A stretch of DNA of 64,000 nucleotides from Brachionus manjavacas (lineage: Eukaryota; Rotifera; Eurotatoria; Ploima; Brachionidae), in contig JAHQIY010000027.1 in NCBI GenBank assembly GCA_019054805.1, forward strand, positions 858,757-922,756, written 5' to 3'. Positions 11,951-20,308 of this stretch are shown in pieces; the first letter of the stretch is position 1, and every line of letters begins with the position of its first letter. A model generated the notes under the pieces. It had not been told where the DNA came from and did no database searches. It saw nothing but the letters and a program-made list of their open reading frames with translations. Made by a program: the position numbers and the translations under genes.

Positions 11951-11951
11951 G
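11851..11951 (+). repeat. LINE/SINE-like 3' end with stem-loops and (TTA)n tail, copy 1
   Basis: A conserved block forms two short hairpins: AGCGA-A-ACTA-catc-TAGT-C-TCGCT and CAGG-tct-CCTG. It ends in TGTAGC followed by a long (TTA)n microsatellite. A nearly identical block occurs at 13071-13140. A stem-loop plus microsatellite tail is typical of 3' ends recognised by some non-LTR reverse transcriptases. Confidence 0.6.
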
Positions 11952-12913
11952 TTATTTTTTTTTTTCAAAATTTAGTTATTTTTTTTAATTGTAATCATTT
12001 TGAGCTATCAAATTTTTTAACGCAATTGTTCCTTACACTTTCCGGCATCTTGCTAACATTACTGCTTTAAAGTGAATTGCCTTACACCTTCAGCTTTTGG
12101 CAAATTTTGGTTACTTTTTACAAAGCTGTACAAATCTTTTTTCATGGTTTCATTTGTCGAAAATTCAACTTTGTGATATCTTTTTTATTTATTTTAAATA
12201 AAGGATCAGCCTGATTTTAAATTTTGAAAAAAATTCGGAAAGCTCTTGTCCACTCTTATAGCAAGCTAACTTTTGTGCCATTTTTTATTTCACATCCGTT
12301 ATAACAAAAAAGCTTCATAATTTATTTGACTTTTTCTGAAGGTACTTGTGATTTAAACAACAACATCAAGATAAAAATTCAAAAAATATTTAAGTCTGGT
12401 TAAAATATTCAAAATTATCATGAAAATTTATTTTTAATTTTAATTTCTAATTTCATAAAATATCAAAAAATTAATTTAATAACGTGAATTTATCCCCGTT
12501 GAATTTGTACCCATTTACTTAATTTTGAGATCGTCCCCGAATCAAACAAAACCCCTAATAATTTATTCCCATTTCGAAATTAGAAATTAATCCCTATTGA
12601 ATTAATTTCCGAAACCGAAGTTGTATAAAATTGGGGGTCAGTATGGGGGTCAGGTTTTTAAAAATATAAAAATATTAAATTTTCACAAAAAATTAAAATT
12701 TTGGAGAAAAACTAATTTAATTTTCAAAAAATAGAGAAAATTTTAAACTAAATGATATATTAAAACTTTTGAAAATATTTTTGCTTTGCAAAAAAAAATA
12801 GAGGTCAGGTTTTTGTAGGACCTTTATAAATTCACAAGTTACTATAAAATATAATGAAAATAAAATACCTCTTGATTAGTCTAATAAATTTTTGCTTAAT
12901 GTATAATTATTCT
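11952..12913. other. Non-coding intergenic
   Basis: No gene seen. Contains a small inverted repeat (GAAATTAAT...AATTAATTTC near 12585-12612) and short C- and G-runs around 12490-12655. Confidence 0.5.
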
Positions 12914-13060
12914 CAGAGTTGTATAAAAGTCACAAGTCAAGTGCCATTCAGGACTTGGACTTGTTTTGAAAATTAAAAAATTTTTTTTATTTAATTAATA
13001 AAAAAATTTTTTGTAATAATTTATTTTCAATATGAAAATTGAAACATGATTTATACAACA
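12914..13060. mobile_element. Probable hAT-type MITE relic
   Basis: The left end CAGAGTTGTATAAAAGTCAC matches the family seen at 22146. The putative right end, read in reverse, is TTGTATAAATCATG near 13045-13060 and is strongly diverged. No target duplication seen. Confidence 0.3.
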
Positions 13061-13070
13061 ATACATGTCC

Positions 13071-13140
13071 TACCATAGCGAAACTACATGTAGTCTCGCT
13101 CGACAGGTCTCCTGCTGTAGCTTATTATTATTATTATTAT
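13071..13140 (+). repeat. LINE/SINE-like 3' end with stem-loops and (TTA)n tail, copy 2
   Basis: Differs from the copy at 11851 by very few bases over about 55 bp, with the same two hairpins and a shorter (TTA)n tract. The hairpin loop changes CATC to CATG. Same orientation as copy 1. Confidence 0.6.
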
Positions 13141-13785
13141 ACTATTTCAGTGAATAAATGAATAAAAAACAAAATGTATTTATGCAAAAACAAATTTTAT
13201 AAATTAACTAGAATCAAACATCATCCAGCTATTTTCAAGATATATTAAAATTCAAGTTTTTTTTTTTAATTTCTTTTTACAGCCAACATTGGTATTGTGA
13301 ATTCCAAAAATAAAAAGATTCAAAAAAAATACCGCAAGATGATGCAAATAAAAGTAAAAAAATAAAGCATATTTAAGATTTAAATTGATTATTGATTTTT
13401 TTGGCCTAAAAAAATCTAAAAATTATTTAAAATAATAACTGGTTTTCTTCCTTTAAATCGGACATAAAATAAAAATAATAAAAAATTTAAAAAAATTTTT
13501 TGATTCAATCTCAGTTTACAATTTTAAATTATTTTTTTTTGAATCTTTAAATTTTTTCCTTGTCTCAAGTTACAGCTTGTCTTGAAGGTGCTAAAGGTGC
13601 AACTAATTTTGTTTTACAAAAAAGGAAATTAAATCAAAGAAAACAAAAAGAAATAAGAAAAAACACCGGGTCGAAGTTTTGACATGAAAAAATTCAATCC
13701 ATTTTTTTCTAAATAAAGTAAAAAATATTATAATAAATTGAAAAAAATTTTATGTCAGCTTTTTCAAGTGAGAGTCTCAATATGC
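13141..13785. other. Non-coding, 5' flank of the ferritin-like cluster
   Basis: No gene recognised. The sequence leads into the TATA box of the first ferritin-like gene. Confidence 0.5.
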
Positions 13786-13792
13786 TATAAAA
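13786..13792 (+). promoter_or_regulatory. TATA box of ferritin-like gene 1
   Basis: TATAAAA in CTATAAAACGG, 47 nt before the ATG at 13839. The same placement is seen at genes 3 and 4, which supports it. Confidence 0.6.
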
Positions 13793-13838
13793 CGGCAACA
13801 AACAGTTTCATTCAAGCTTATTTGAACACTTAATTACA

Positions 13839-14453
13839 ATGGGTAACTACTCTGGTTTGTATTCACGATCTGAAAGCGGTGTCATCCGGCACAACTTTTC
13901 CCAAGAATCCGAAGAATTCCTGAACAACTTGGTAAACATTTTGATCACTGGGTGCTATGGCTGCGAGTCAATGGCCTACTATTTCGACCGCAGCGACATC
14001 GGGCTGTACGGCATAGCCGACTTTTGCCGCTACAGCTCTTTTTTTGTCATGCGCCTCAACAAAACAATAATGGACTATATTGTAGAGCGCGGCGGAAAGA
14101 TCTCTCTAGTCACAATTCCCAAGCCTGACTGGGGCCACAACGTCAGCCCCATGAAATTTATGGAATGTCTTTTGGGCAAGCTCAGGGACTTGTACAATTT
14201 TGGCCTGAAGGCGCATGAAAATGCGGACATCAAGAACGATCCGAATTTGACCGATTTCTTGGAAATCGAGCTCATCGAACCCGTGGCAATGATCATCAGA
14301 GAGATAGAAGTGATGCTGTGCAATATGAACTTGGCTGGAACTGGCCTTGGAGAGTTCGAGTTCAACAAAGATCTAGAAAGGTACTTGCATGAATATGTGG
14401 ATCAAAAATTGTCTCTGCTCGACAAAATTGAGCTAGAACAAATTTGGCTTTGA
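13839..14453 (+). CDS. Ferritin-like protein 1, ferroxidase residues absent
   Basis: 204 residues, single exon, no signal peptide. Ferritin is recognised from NFSQESEEFLNN, SMAYYFDRSDIGLYGIADF, ERGGKISL, the NDPNLTDFLE helix and the GLGEFEFNKDL C-terminal motif. In a gap-free alignment by eye with vertebrate H-ferritin, the metal ligands E27, Y34, E61, E62, H65, E107 and Q141 become L, C, F, V, L, L and V, so iron oxidation at the usual site is not expected. A proline replaces E140 (LIEP). The N-terminus has about 15 extra residues, and a C-terminal extension follows GEFEFNK. AATAAA polyadenylation signals lie at 14468 and 14485. The next paralogue begins 147 nt downstream. A structural shell or chaperone role is inference. 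Confidence 0.93.
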   Translation: MGNYSGLYSRSESGVIRHNFSQESEEFLNNLVNILITGCYGCESMAYYFDRSDIGLYGIADFCRYSSFFVMRLNKTIMDYIVERGGKISLVTIPKPDWGHNVSPMKFMECLLGKLRDLYNFGLKAHENADIKNDPNLTDFLEIELIEPVAMIIREIEVMLCNMNLAGTGLGEFEFNKDLERYLHEYVDQKLSLLDKIELEQIWL

Positions 14454-14600
14454 ATTAATTTTTTTTGAATAAAATTTTGAAATCAATAAATTTTTCAAAT
14501 TCTTAAACTCCCCTTTAAAAATAGTCAATTTTATTTTTAGCTTTTTTTTCAATATTTAAGAACTAAATTAGTCCCATAACATTTATCAAAAAAAAATAAA

Positions 14601-15140
14601 ATGGCTAGCATGAACCAAAGCGCTGAGGAACTATTGGGTCAATTGATCAATCACTTGATGTCTCTGGAACACAAGTGCAAGTCAATGGCCTCTTATTTTA
14701 GAAAAAACTACCAAGAAAAATTTGGCATTGCTGACTTTTACGAATGGTGCGCGCAAGACTTGGACAAGTGTGTGGAGCACGTGACGGATTATATGAAAAA
14801 AAATGGCAGTCAGGTGCAGCTAAAGCAAATTGAAAAGCCCTACACTGAAATCTTTGGTAGTCCCATAGAGTCTTTGGAGTACATTTTGAAAGAAGACAAG
14901 TGTTTGAGCCATTTGATGCACGACATACACGAATGGGCAAATGCTAAAGGTGACACTGGTCTTAAGGATTTCATGCACCATGAAATGATTGGCCCCATGT
15001 CGGCCTGGAATGAACAGATCGCCGAAATGATCCAAAAACTGCACAAGGCCAATGCCACACAAGATTTGAACCAGCTGGACAAAACTTTCAAGTCCGAGAT
15101 CAGCTTGATCAAACAATTGAGAGAAAAAAAATTAATTTAA
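14601..15140 (+). CDS. Ferritin-like protein 2, shorter and most divergent
   Basis: 179 residues, single exon. It retains the ferritin layout: LINHLMSLEHKCKSMASYF, FGIADFYEW, GLKDFMHHEMIGPM. The DRDD turn after helix A is replaced by RKNYQEK, and the GLxEY motif before helix E is lost. Ferroxidase positions by eye: E27 to L, Y34 to C, E61 to D, E62 to L, H65 to C, E107 to D, Q141 to M. Proline at the E140 position (IGP) is shared with its neighbours. It starts at ATG 14601 after AAAATAAA; the upstream TATA element is weak (ATATTTAAG near 14551). AATAAA at 15154. It probably arose by tandem duplication within the cluster and then diverged fast. Confidence 0.88.
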   Translation: MASMNQSAEELLGQLINHLMSLEHKCKSMASYFRKNYQEKFGIADFYEWCAQDLDKCVEHVTDYMKKNGSQVQLKQIEKPYTEIFGSPIESLEYILKEDKCLSHLMHDIHEWANAKGDTGLKDFMHHEMIGPMSAWNEQIAEMIQKLHKANATQDLNQLDKTFKSEISLIKQLREKKLI

Positions 15141-15491
15141 TTTGTTTTTTTTTAATAAAATCTTTTTTGTATTAAATTTTCTTTTTATATTAAGTGTTTG
15201 GCAAAATTTTTTCCCAAAAGTATCAAAGCCTGTGGTAATCTTTTACCAAAAATTTCAAATTGTCTACAAAATATATTTGTCAGACTATGAAAAAAAAATC
15301 TAAAAATTGGTATCGAAGCCATGTGGTGTTCCTTAACCGAAATTCTAAAATTCAAGAGAAAAAAAAATTTTCATGAAATATTTTTTATTTTGGCATCAAA
15401 GCCTAGTTGTTGTTCCTTTACCAAAATAGATCAAAGGGAGTTTAAATGAAAATATTCGGGTAGGAAAGTTAAAAATAAGCTTTCGTTTTGA
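15141..15491. other. Spacer between ferritin-like genes 2 and 3
   Basis: Non-coding. The phrase CAAAGCC..GTGGT near 15225, 15316 and 15402 recurs three times about 90 bp apart (TATCAAAGCCTGTGGTAATC, ATCGAAGCCATGTGGTGTTC, CATCAAAGCCTAGTTGTTGT), each followed by TTACC or TTAACC. It is a small degenerate direct repeat in the promoter-proximal region. Confidence 0.4.
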
Positions 15492-15498
15492 TATAAAT
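15492..15498 (+). promoter_or_regulatory. TATA box of ferritin-like gene 3
   Basis: TATAAAT in GATATAAATTT, 50 nt before ATG 15548. Confidence 0.5.
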
Positions 15499-15547
15499 TT
15501 GCCAAGTGGTTCGATCAGTGTTAAGACATCAAACAAAAAAATCTAAA

Positions 15548-16270
15548 ATGCACACAGTAAGGACATCATTGGTGAAGCAAAATTTGCATCCGGATTCGGA
15601 AAAGTGCTTGAACGAATGCATCAACGCGTTCTTGTATGGCGCCTACAACTGCAAGTCCATGGCTTACTATTTTGACCGCGACGACATTGGCATGTTCGGC
15701 ATGGCCAACTTCAACAAATGGTGCGCTGCCAAAGGATTCAATGACGCCAAGCTGATCATGGACCATATCACTGTGCGTGGTGGAAACGTGGTTTTTGAGG
15801 AAATCAAGAAGCCAGAACGCGATGAATGGGGAACCCCTTTGGATTCGTTGGAGCAATTGCTGAGCTACAAGTTGTGCTTGTACAAATGTGTTAACAAGTG
15901 CCATAAAAGCGCTCACGAGACTCATGATCCGCATTTGAACCACTTTCTCGAGACCATGATCCTAAGACCCTTGGTTGTGTTAATTAGAAGAGTTGGTGTG
16001 CTGATAGCCAATTTGAGGCGAGCTGGATCTGGCCTAGGCGAATACCAATTGAACAAGGATTTGGAGTGCTATTTGGAAGAGCTCAAGTACGTCCTGCCTG
16101 TTCAGCTTTCCTCATTCTCCAGAATTAACAGACGCTGGAAAAGTAAAGCGGAAGAAGAAGAAGCTTCGAGTGAGAGCTCAAGTGAGTCCGAGGATGAGGA
16201 AGATACGTCCAGGCTGTCGGTCAGATCTATTGTACCGGCTCTTCGCAACATTGCAGATCAACTTGATTAA
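15548..16270 (+). CDS. Ferritin-like protein 3 with acidic serine-rich tail
   Basis: 240 residues from ATG 15548. The frame is open to 15506, but only from a GTG, and the TATA box argues for 15548. Closest of the four to true ferritin: LHPDSEKCLNECIN, SMAYYFDRDDIGMFG, VRGGNVVFEEIKKPERDEWG, THDPHLNHFLET, GSGLGEYQLNKDLE. Ferroxidase ligands are nevertheless gone: E27 to F, Y34 to C, E61 to K, E62 to G, H65 to D, E107 to K, Q141 to L, with LRP at the E140 position. About 70 residues follow the ferritin fold, including KAEEEEASSESSSESEDEED, a likely casein-kinase-type acidic stretch, then RSIVPALRNIADQLD. Such a tail is not part of ordinary ferritin. AATAAA at 16290. Confidence 0.93.
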   Translation: MHTVRTSLVKQNLHPDSEKCLNECINAFLYGAYNCKSMAYYFDRDDIGMFGMANFNKWCAAKGFNDAKLIMDHITVRGGNVVFEEIKKPERDEWGTPLDSLEQLLSYKLCLYKCVNKCHKSAHETHDPHLNHFLETMILRPLVVLIRRVGVLIANLRRAGSGLGEYQLNKDLECYLEELKYVLPVQLSSFSRINRRWKSKAEEEEASSESSSESEDEEDTSRLSVRSIVPALRNIADQLD

Positions 16271-16545
16271 TTTTTTTTAATAAGTTATCAATAAATTTAC
16301 CTAAATTATTATTCTTTTTTTTTTACCCTAAAAGGTAATTAATTTTTTCTCTGCAGAAAGAAAAAGTAGATGGGAATAGGCTTTAAGTTATAAAATTTTA
16401 TTTTAAAAGAAATGGGAAATCAATTGCAAATAAAAGAAAAAATTTTCAAAAAAAAATTATATTTTTATTTATTTGACAAATGATTATAAAATAAAGCTAA
16501 AAGGAAACAAAATTTAAATAATTTACAAAATTTAAAAAATTTATT

Positions 16546-17342
16546 AAGGTAATGTTTGTTTCGAACGAAATTTTATACAGATAAAGAATGGCTACTTATA
16601 TATATATAAAACAACCAGAAAATCGTCCATCGGACAAATAGGTCACAAGGAACCCTAGTCAACCTTAAAATGTCCCAGAGGGTTTCATTTTTAACCAAAA
16701 TAGTTTTCTATATCGTTGAAAAGAGAATTTTATCAGCTCTCTAATGTCACCTAGATCTTATTTTTCAGATGCTTAGTTCAAAAGATATCATCAAAAACAT
16801 CCAAAAAACGACAAAATTATATTAAGTTCAAAAAATGGGGTTTTTTTGAATGAAATGTAATTACTTTGAATGGAATGAGCTTTTTCACCAGATTTTGTCT
16901 GATCGTAGTAAATACTCAATTTTAAGCAAAAAAGTGAGAATAAAATTCTTCCTCAAAATTTAAGACACTTCTTTATCATTTTTTACCTCAAAAGTGTATG
17001 TCTTTGCGAATAATATTCTTGTTTAAAAAATGCTAACTCTAAGAAAGTAATTATACACTTAAAAGATAGGGTAATGAATCAATTTAAAAATGTTATGCTA
17101 TGTCAGTCATTAGTGCACTTAGTTTTCTAAATTTTGCAATTAAAATTGTCTTTTTTAAGTCATTCCTAAATAAATTTTAATTCAATACCATTAAAATATC
17201 AATTTAAAAGTAAAAAAATGTTAAACCTATATTCTTAAAAATAAAATAAAGATGGGTAATCTTGAGGGAGGTATCTATTGAGACCTTTAAGAAGTAGTCA
17301 TTCTTTATCTGTACAAAATTTCATCCGAAACCAACATTCCTT
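16546..17342. mobile_element. Non-autonomous TIR element between ferritin genes
   Basis: Terminal inverted repeats of about 52 bp: the left begins AAGGTAATGTTTGTTTCG and the reverse of the right begins AAAGGAATGTTGGTTTCG. Both continue GAAATTTT.TACAGATAAAGA. Total length is about 797 bp with no ORF. The target duplication is not clear. Superfamily unassigned. Confidence 0.7.
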
Positions 17343-18522
17343 TCATATTTTTTTAATTTAAAATTTGGGAAAAGCTTTATTGGACCCTCGTTAATATATA
17401 TAAATAAAGTTTTTTACTTTTTTTTAATAAACAAACCCTTGAACTAAAAAGAAAATCAAGAATAATCAAAGATTGCCTTTTCTTTATTTAATCAAAATCT
17501 TAATTTATCATTTGTAAATATTTAACTAGAATTTAAAAATTTTAGGAACAAGCAAACTGAAGAGACAATTTTTTTGTATTTCTTTACTTTTATCTGACTT
17601 TGATTCATTTCTGATTAAAAAGACCTAGCTTAAATTAAGGATTGATGTTAAAAAAAAAGAAAAGAAGAAGACAAGAAAATAAAAAAAAAGAAGCTGCATT
17701 TCCGCATGGAGTTTCCGATATGAGTTGATTTTATAAATTTATAAATTAGACCATCAATATAATTTGTGATCACAAAATAAATTAAATGATCATAAAATTG
17801 ATTCTTTCGGTTATCTAGAATCAAATTTTCTAAATCTTAAATATATTGTTCCTTAATCAAACTGATAAATTATCTTTTATTAATGAAGAAACCAATTTTT
17901 ATCGTTTAAATATTTTTTTCAACCACTACACCGAAACGATGAATTTTTATCAATTTTGACTTGCCTGAGGATTTTTAAAAAATAAAAAAGATAAAAGTTG
18001 AAAATTTAAAAGAAAGCGAAATGAATTCTGAAAATTGATAAGACTTTTTTAAGAAAATATTAATTCTTATTTAGTTTAAAATTTGTAGACTTTTAATTTA
18101 TTTAAATTGCTTTATTTAATTACTTTCAAATACGACTTTAAATTAAAAGAGATAAAAATGGATTAATAAATTTTTTTTATTTTTCATTTTAAGTTAATTC
18201 AAAAATTAATTAAAAAATTTCTATCTATTTCGGATAGATTGAATTTGTTTAAAATTTCCGGTGAGCAAAAATTTGACAAAAAAAACTTTAAAATAAATTT
18301 TTTTATTCAGTCTTAATATTGAAAAAAAATTGAAAAACGAAACTCTAAAAAAATGTGAATATTTCTTACAGGATTAAAAAAATTTTAGAGAAAAAAACAC
18401 CCATAGTTCAAATAGAAAGGAATTTAGAACACTTTGGATCGTTGGATCAAAATAGAATCAGTAAAAAAATGATAAAATAAAATTTATAAAAATAGTGCTG
18501 TGGGATAGCAGGCTAGTTTGGC
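17343..18522. other. Non-coding spacer
   Basis: No gene or clear repeat recognised; AT-rich, with one purine-rich tract near 17650-17695. Confidence 0.5.
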
Positions 18523-18529
18523 TATAAAA
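18523..18529 (+). promoter_or_regulatory. TATA box of ferritin-like gene 4
   Basis: TATAAAA in GGCTATAAAAATGG, 55 nt before ATG 18584. Confidence 0.6.
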
Positions 18530-18583
18530 ATGGAGCAATTAGCATCCATCAAATCATCAAATCAACCAAAATAATAAAACAAA

Positions 18584-19162
18584 ATGTCAGTCAGTCAAAA
18601 CGTATCAATTAGACAAAATTTCGATGAAACATCGGAATCGATGTTAAATCAGTTGATAAATGTTGTTTGCACCAGAAACTACACTTACCACGGAATAGCC
18701 TACTACTTTGATCGTGTTGACATTGGTCTGGTAGGCTTTGCCAGCGTGTTCAGACTATGTGCCACCTACTCACGAGACTTGACCCACAAAATGATGGACT
18801 ACTGTGTTCTCCGAGGTGGTCATGTCGTCCTCAAAGAAATTCCAAAGCCAGACTCGTCTGTTTACACTAACCCATCTGAGACTCTGGAGTTTTTGATCCA
18901 AAGCTTCAAGGACATTAACGATTTGGCCGTCTCGTTGCACAAAGCTGCCGATGAGAACCAAGACGGAAACATGACTGACTTTTTGGAGAGCGAAGTGATC
19001 AGACCAGTTGCCAGAGTGATCCGAAGAATCGGCGTATTGCTTGCTAATGTGCGCAGAGCTGGCCCGGGCCTTGGCGAATACCAAGTTAACAAACACTTGA
19101 AATGCTACTTGACCAAAATGAAACCAACTTTGGAAAACGTCAACTTCAGCCATGTTGTCTAA
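18584..19162 (+). CDS. Ferritin-like protein 4, ferroxidase residues absent
   Basis: 192 residues, single exon. Ferritin features: SIRQNFDETSESMLNQLIN, YYFDRVDIGLVGFAS, LRGGHVVLKEIPKPDSS, NMTDFLES and GPGLGEYQVNKHL. By eye, Y34 is retained, but E27 becomes V, E61 Y, E62 S, H65 L, E107 F and Q141 V. IRP occupies the E140 position. It has no tail as long as that of gene 3. It lies 2.3 kb from gene 3, separated by the TIR element at 16546-17342. AATAAA at 19194. Shared core changes with genes 1-3 point to one ancestor that had already lost the catalytic centre. Confidence 0.93.
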   Translation: MSVSQNVSIRQNFDETSESMLNQLINVVCTRNYTYHGIAYYFDRVDIGLVGFASVFRLCATYSRDLTHKMMDYCVLRGGHVVLKEIPKPDSSVYTNPSETLEFLIQSFKDINDLAVSLHKAADENQDGNMTDFLESEVIRPVARVIRRIGVLLANVRRAGPGLGEYQVNKHLKCYLTKMKPTLENVNFSHVV

Positions 19163-20308
19163 AAGAATTTTTGTTTCTATTTGATTAAATTTCAATAAAT
19201 AATTTGCAATCGAATTTTTTTTTTTTTTTTAATTAAAAATTAAAAAAAAAATAAGATATGAAAGACTTTTAATTAAAACTCGGTTATCCCTGTGTTACTT
19301 TAAAATAATTTTTGTAAATGAAACTTAGAAAATAAATTTAATTTTTTCAAAAAAAATTAAATTAAATAGCTAAGAATTATGAATTGATTTTTTTTTAATA
19401 AAATTCAGAATTTTTTTTTGTTTATTTTCAATTAAGACCGATTCTGGCGATGATAAGAATAAAAAAATTATTCAAAATTTAAGAGTAAAATTGTTCTTTT
19501 TGTTAAATTCAGAATTGACTAGGGATGTAATATACTTTGTTCAAAGTTATCAGATATTAAAACCAATACTTAAAATAATTTTGAGAAAAATTTATACTAA
19601 AAATAATGGTGATAATACTAAAATTATGCCAAATTCTTTTCTAAAAATTAAAAATTTTATTTAAAAAAAAAATTGATTGACTAGCTGTATATTCTATTTT
19701 TTTTAAGAAATTGGCGCTGTTCTCTTTTTAATTTTTTAATTTTCAAGGGTTTAATCAACTGGCCATGAAAGACCGATTAACTTTAATTTTAAAAATAATT
19801 ATTATAAATTAAAAAATAAAAATATTTACAATTTATTTAAAAAAAAAGAAAAAATAATTTATAAAAGCAATAAATTCAAATATTTAACTTAAATTTTTAG
19901 AATTTTTCTACAAATTCTGTAAAGATAAAATTGATGTTATTAAATGCACATAATTATATAACAAGTTAAATATATTTATTAAATAAATAAAAATACTGAA
20001 GTCGTGAACAAATTTATTTTATTTAATCTAAACTAAATAAAATATAACAAAATTAATAAAATTAGGCAAATTGAAGTTTAAGATCAAATGTAAATTTCAA
20101 ATCAAAATTTTTAGTTTATGATTTTACAAAAAGTCAATTTTTATCTATTTTTTAAATATTAAATTCTTAAACTTTATTAAACATGTTTTGTTTAATCTTT
20201 AATTAGGAATAAAATTATGTGAATTTTTATCTGAAATAAAATAAAATTTAAATCAATATTTTGCAATTTTGCAATACAAAATTTAACTTTTTTCGCTGTA
20301 ATTATCAT
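19163..20308. other. Non-coding intergenic
   Basis: Very AT-rich, no gene recognised. The strand becomes a transposase graveyard immediately to the right. Confidence 0.5.

Noticed and set aside
14698-15116. Long minus-strand open frames opposite the ferritin-like genes (also 14075-14368, 15566-15943, 18770-19195)
   Set aside because: They are antisense shadows of conserved coding sequence; no known motif and no promoter-like context.
15510-15525. CAGTGT in the leader of ferritin-like gene 3 as an iron-responsive element loop
   Set aside because: The five bases on each side (TCGAT and TAAGA) do not pair and there is no bulged C stem, so the IRE fold is not supported.
15506-15547. Extended N-terminus for ferritin-like protein 3
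   Set aside because: The extension would start at GTG and lie about 8-14 nt after the TATA box, upstream of the likely transcription start; ATG 15548 fits better.
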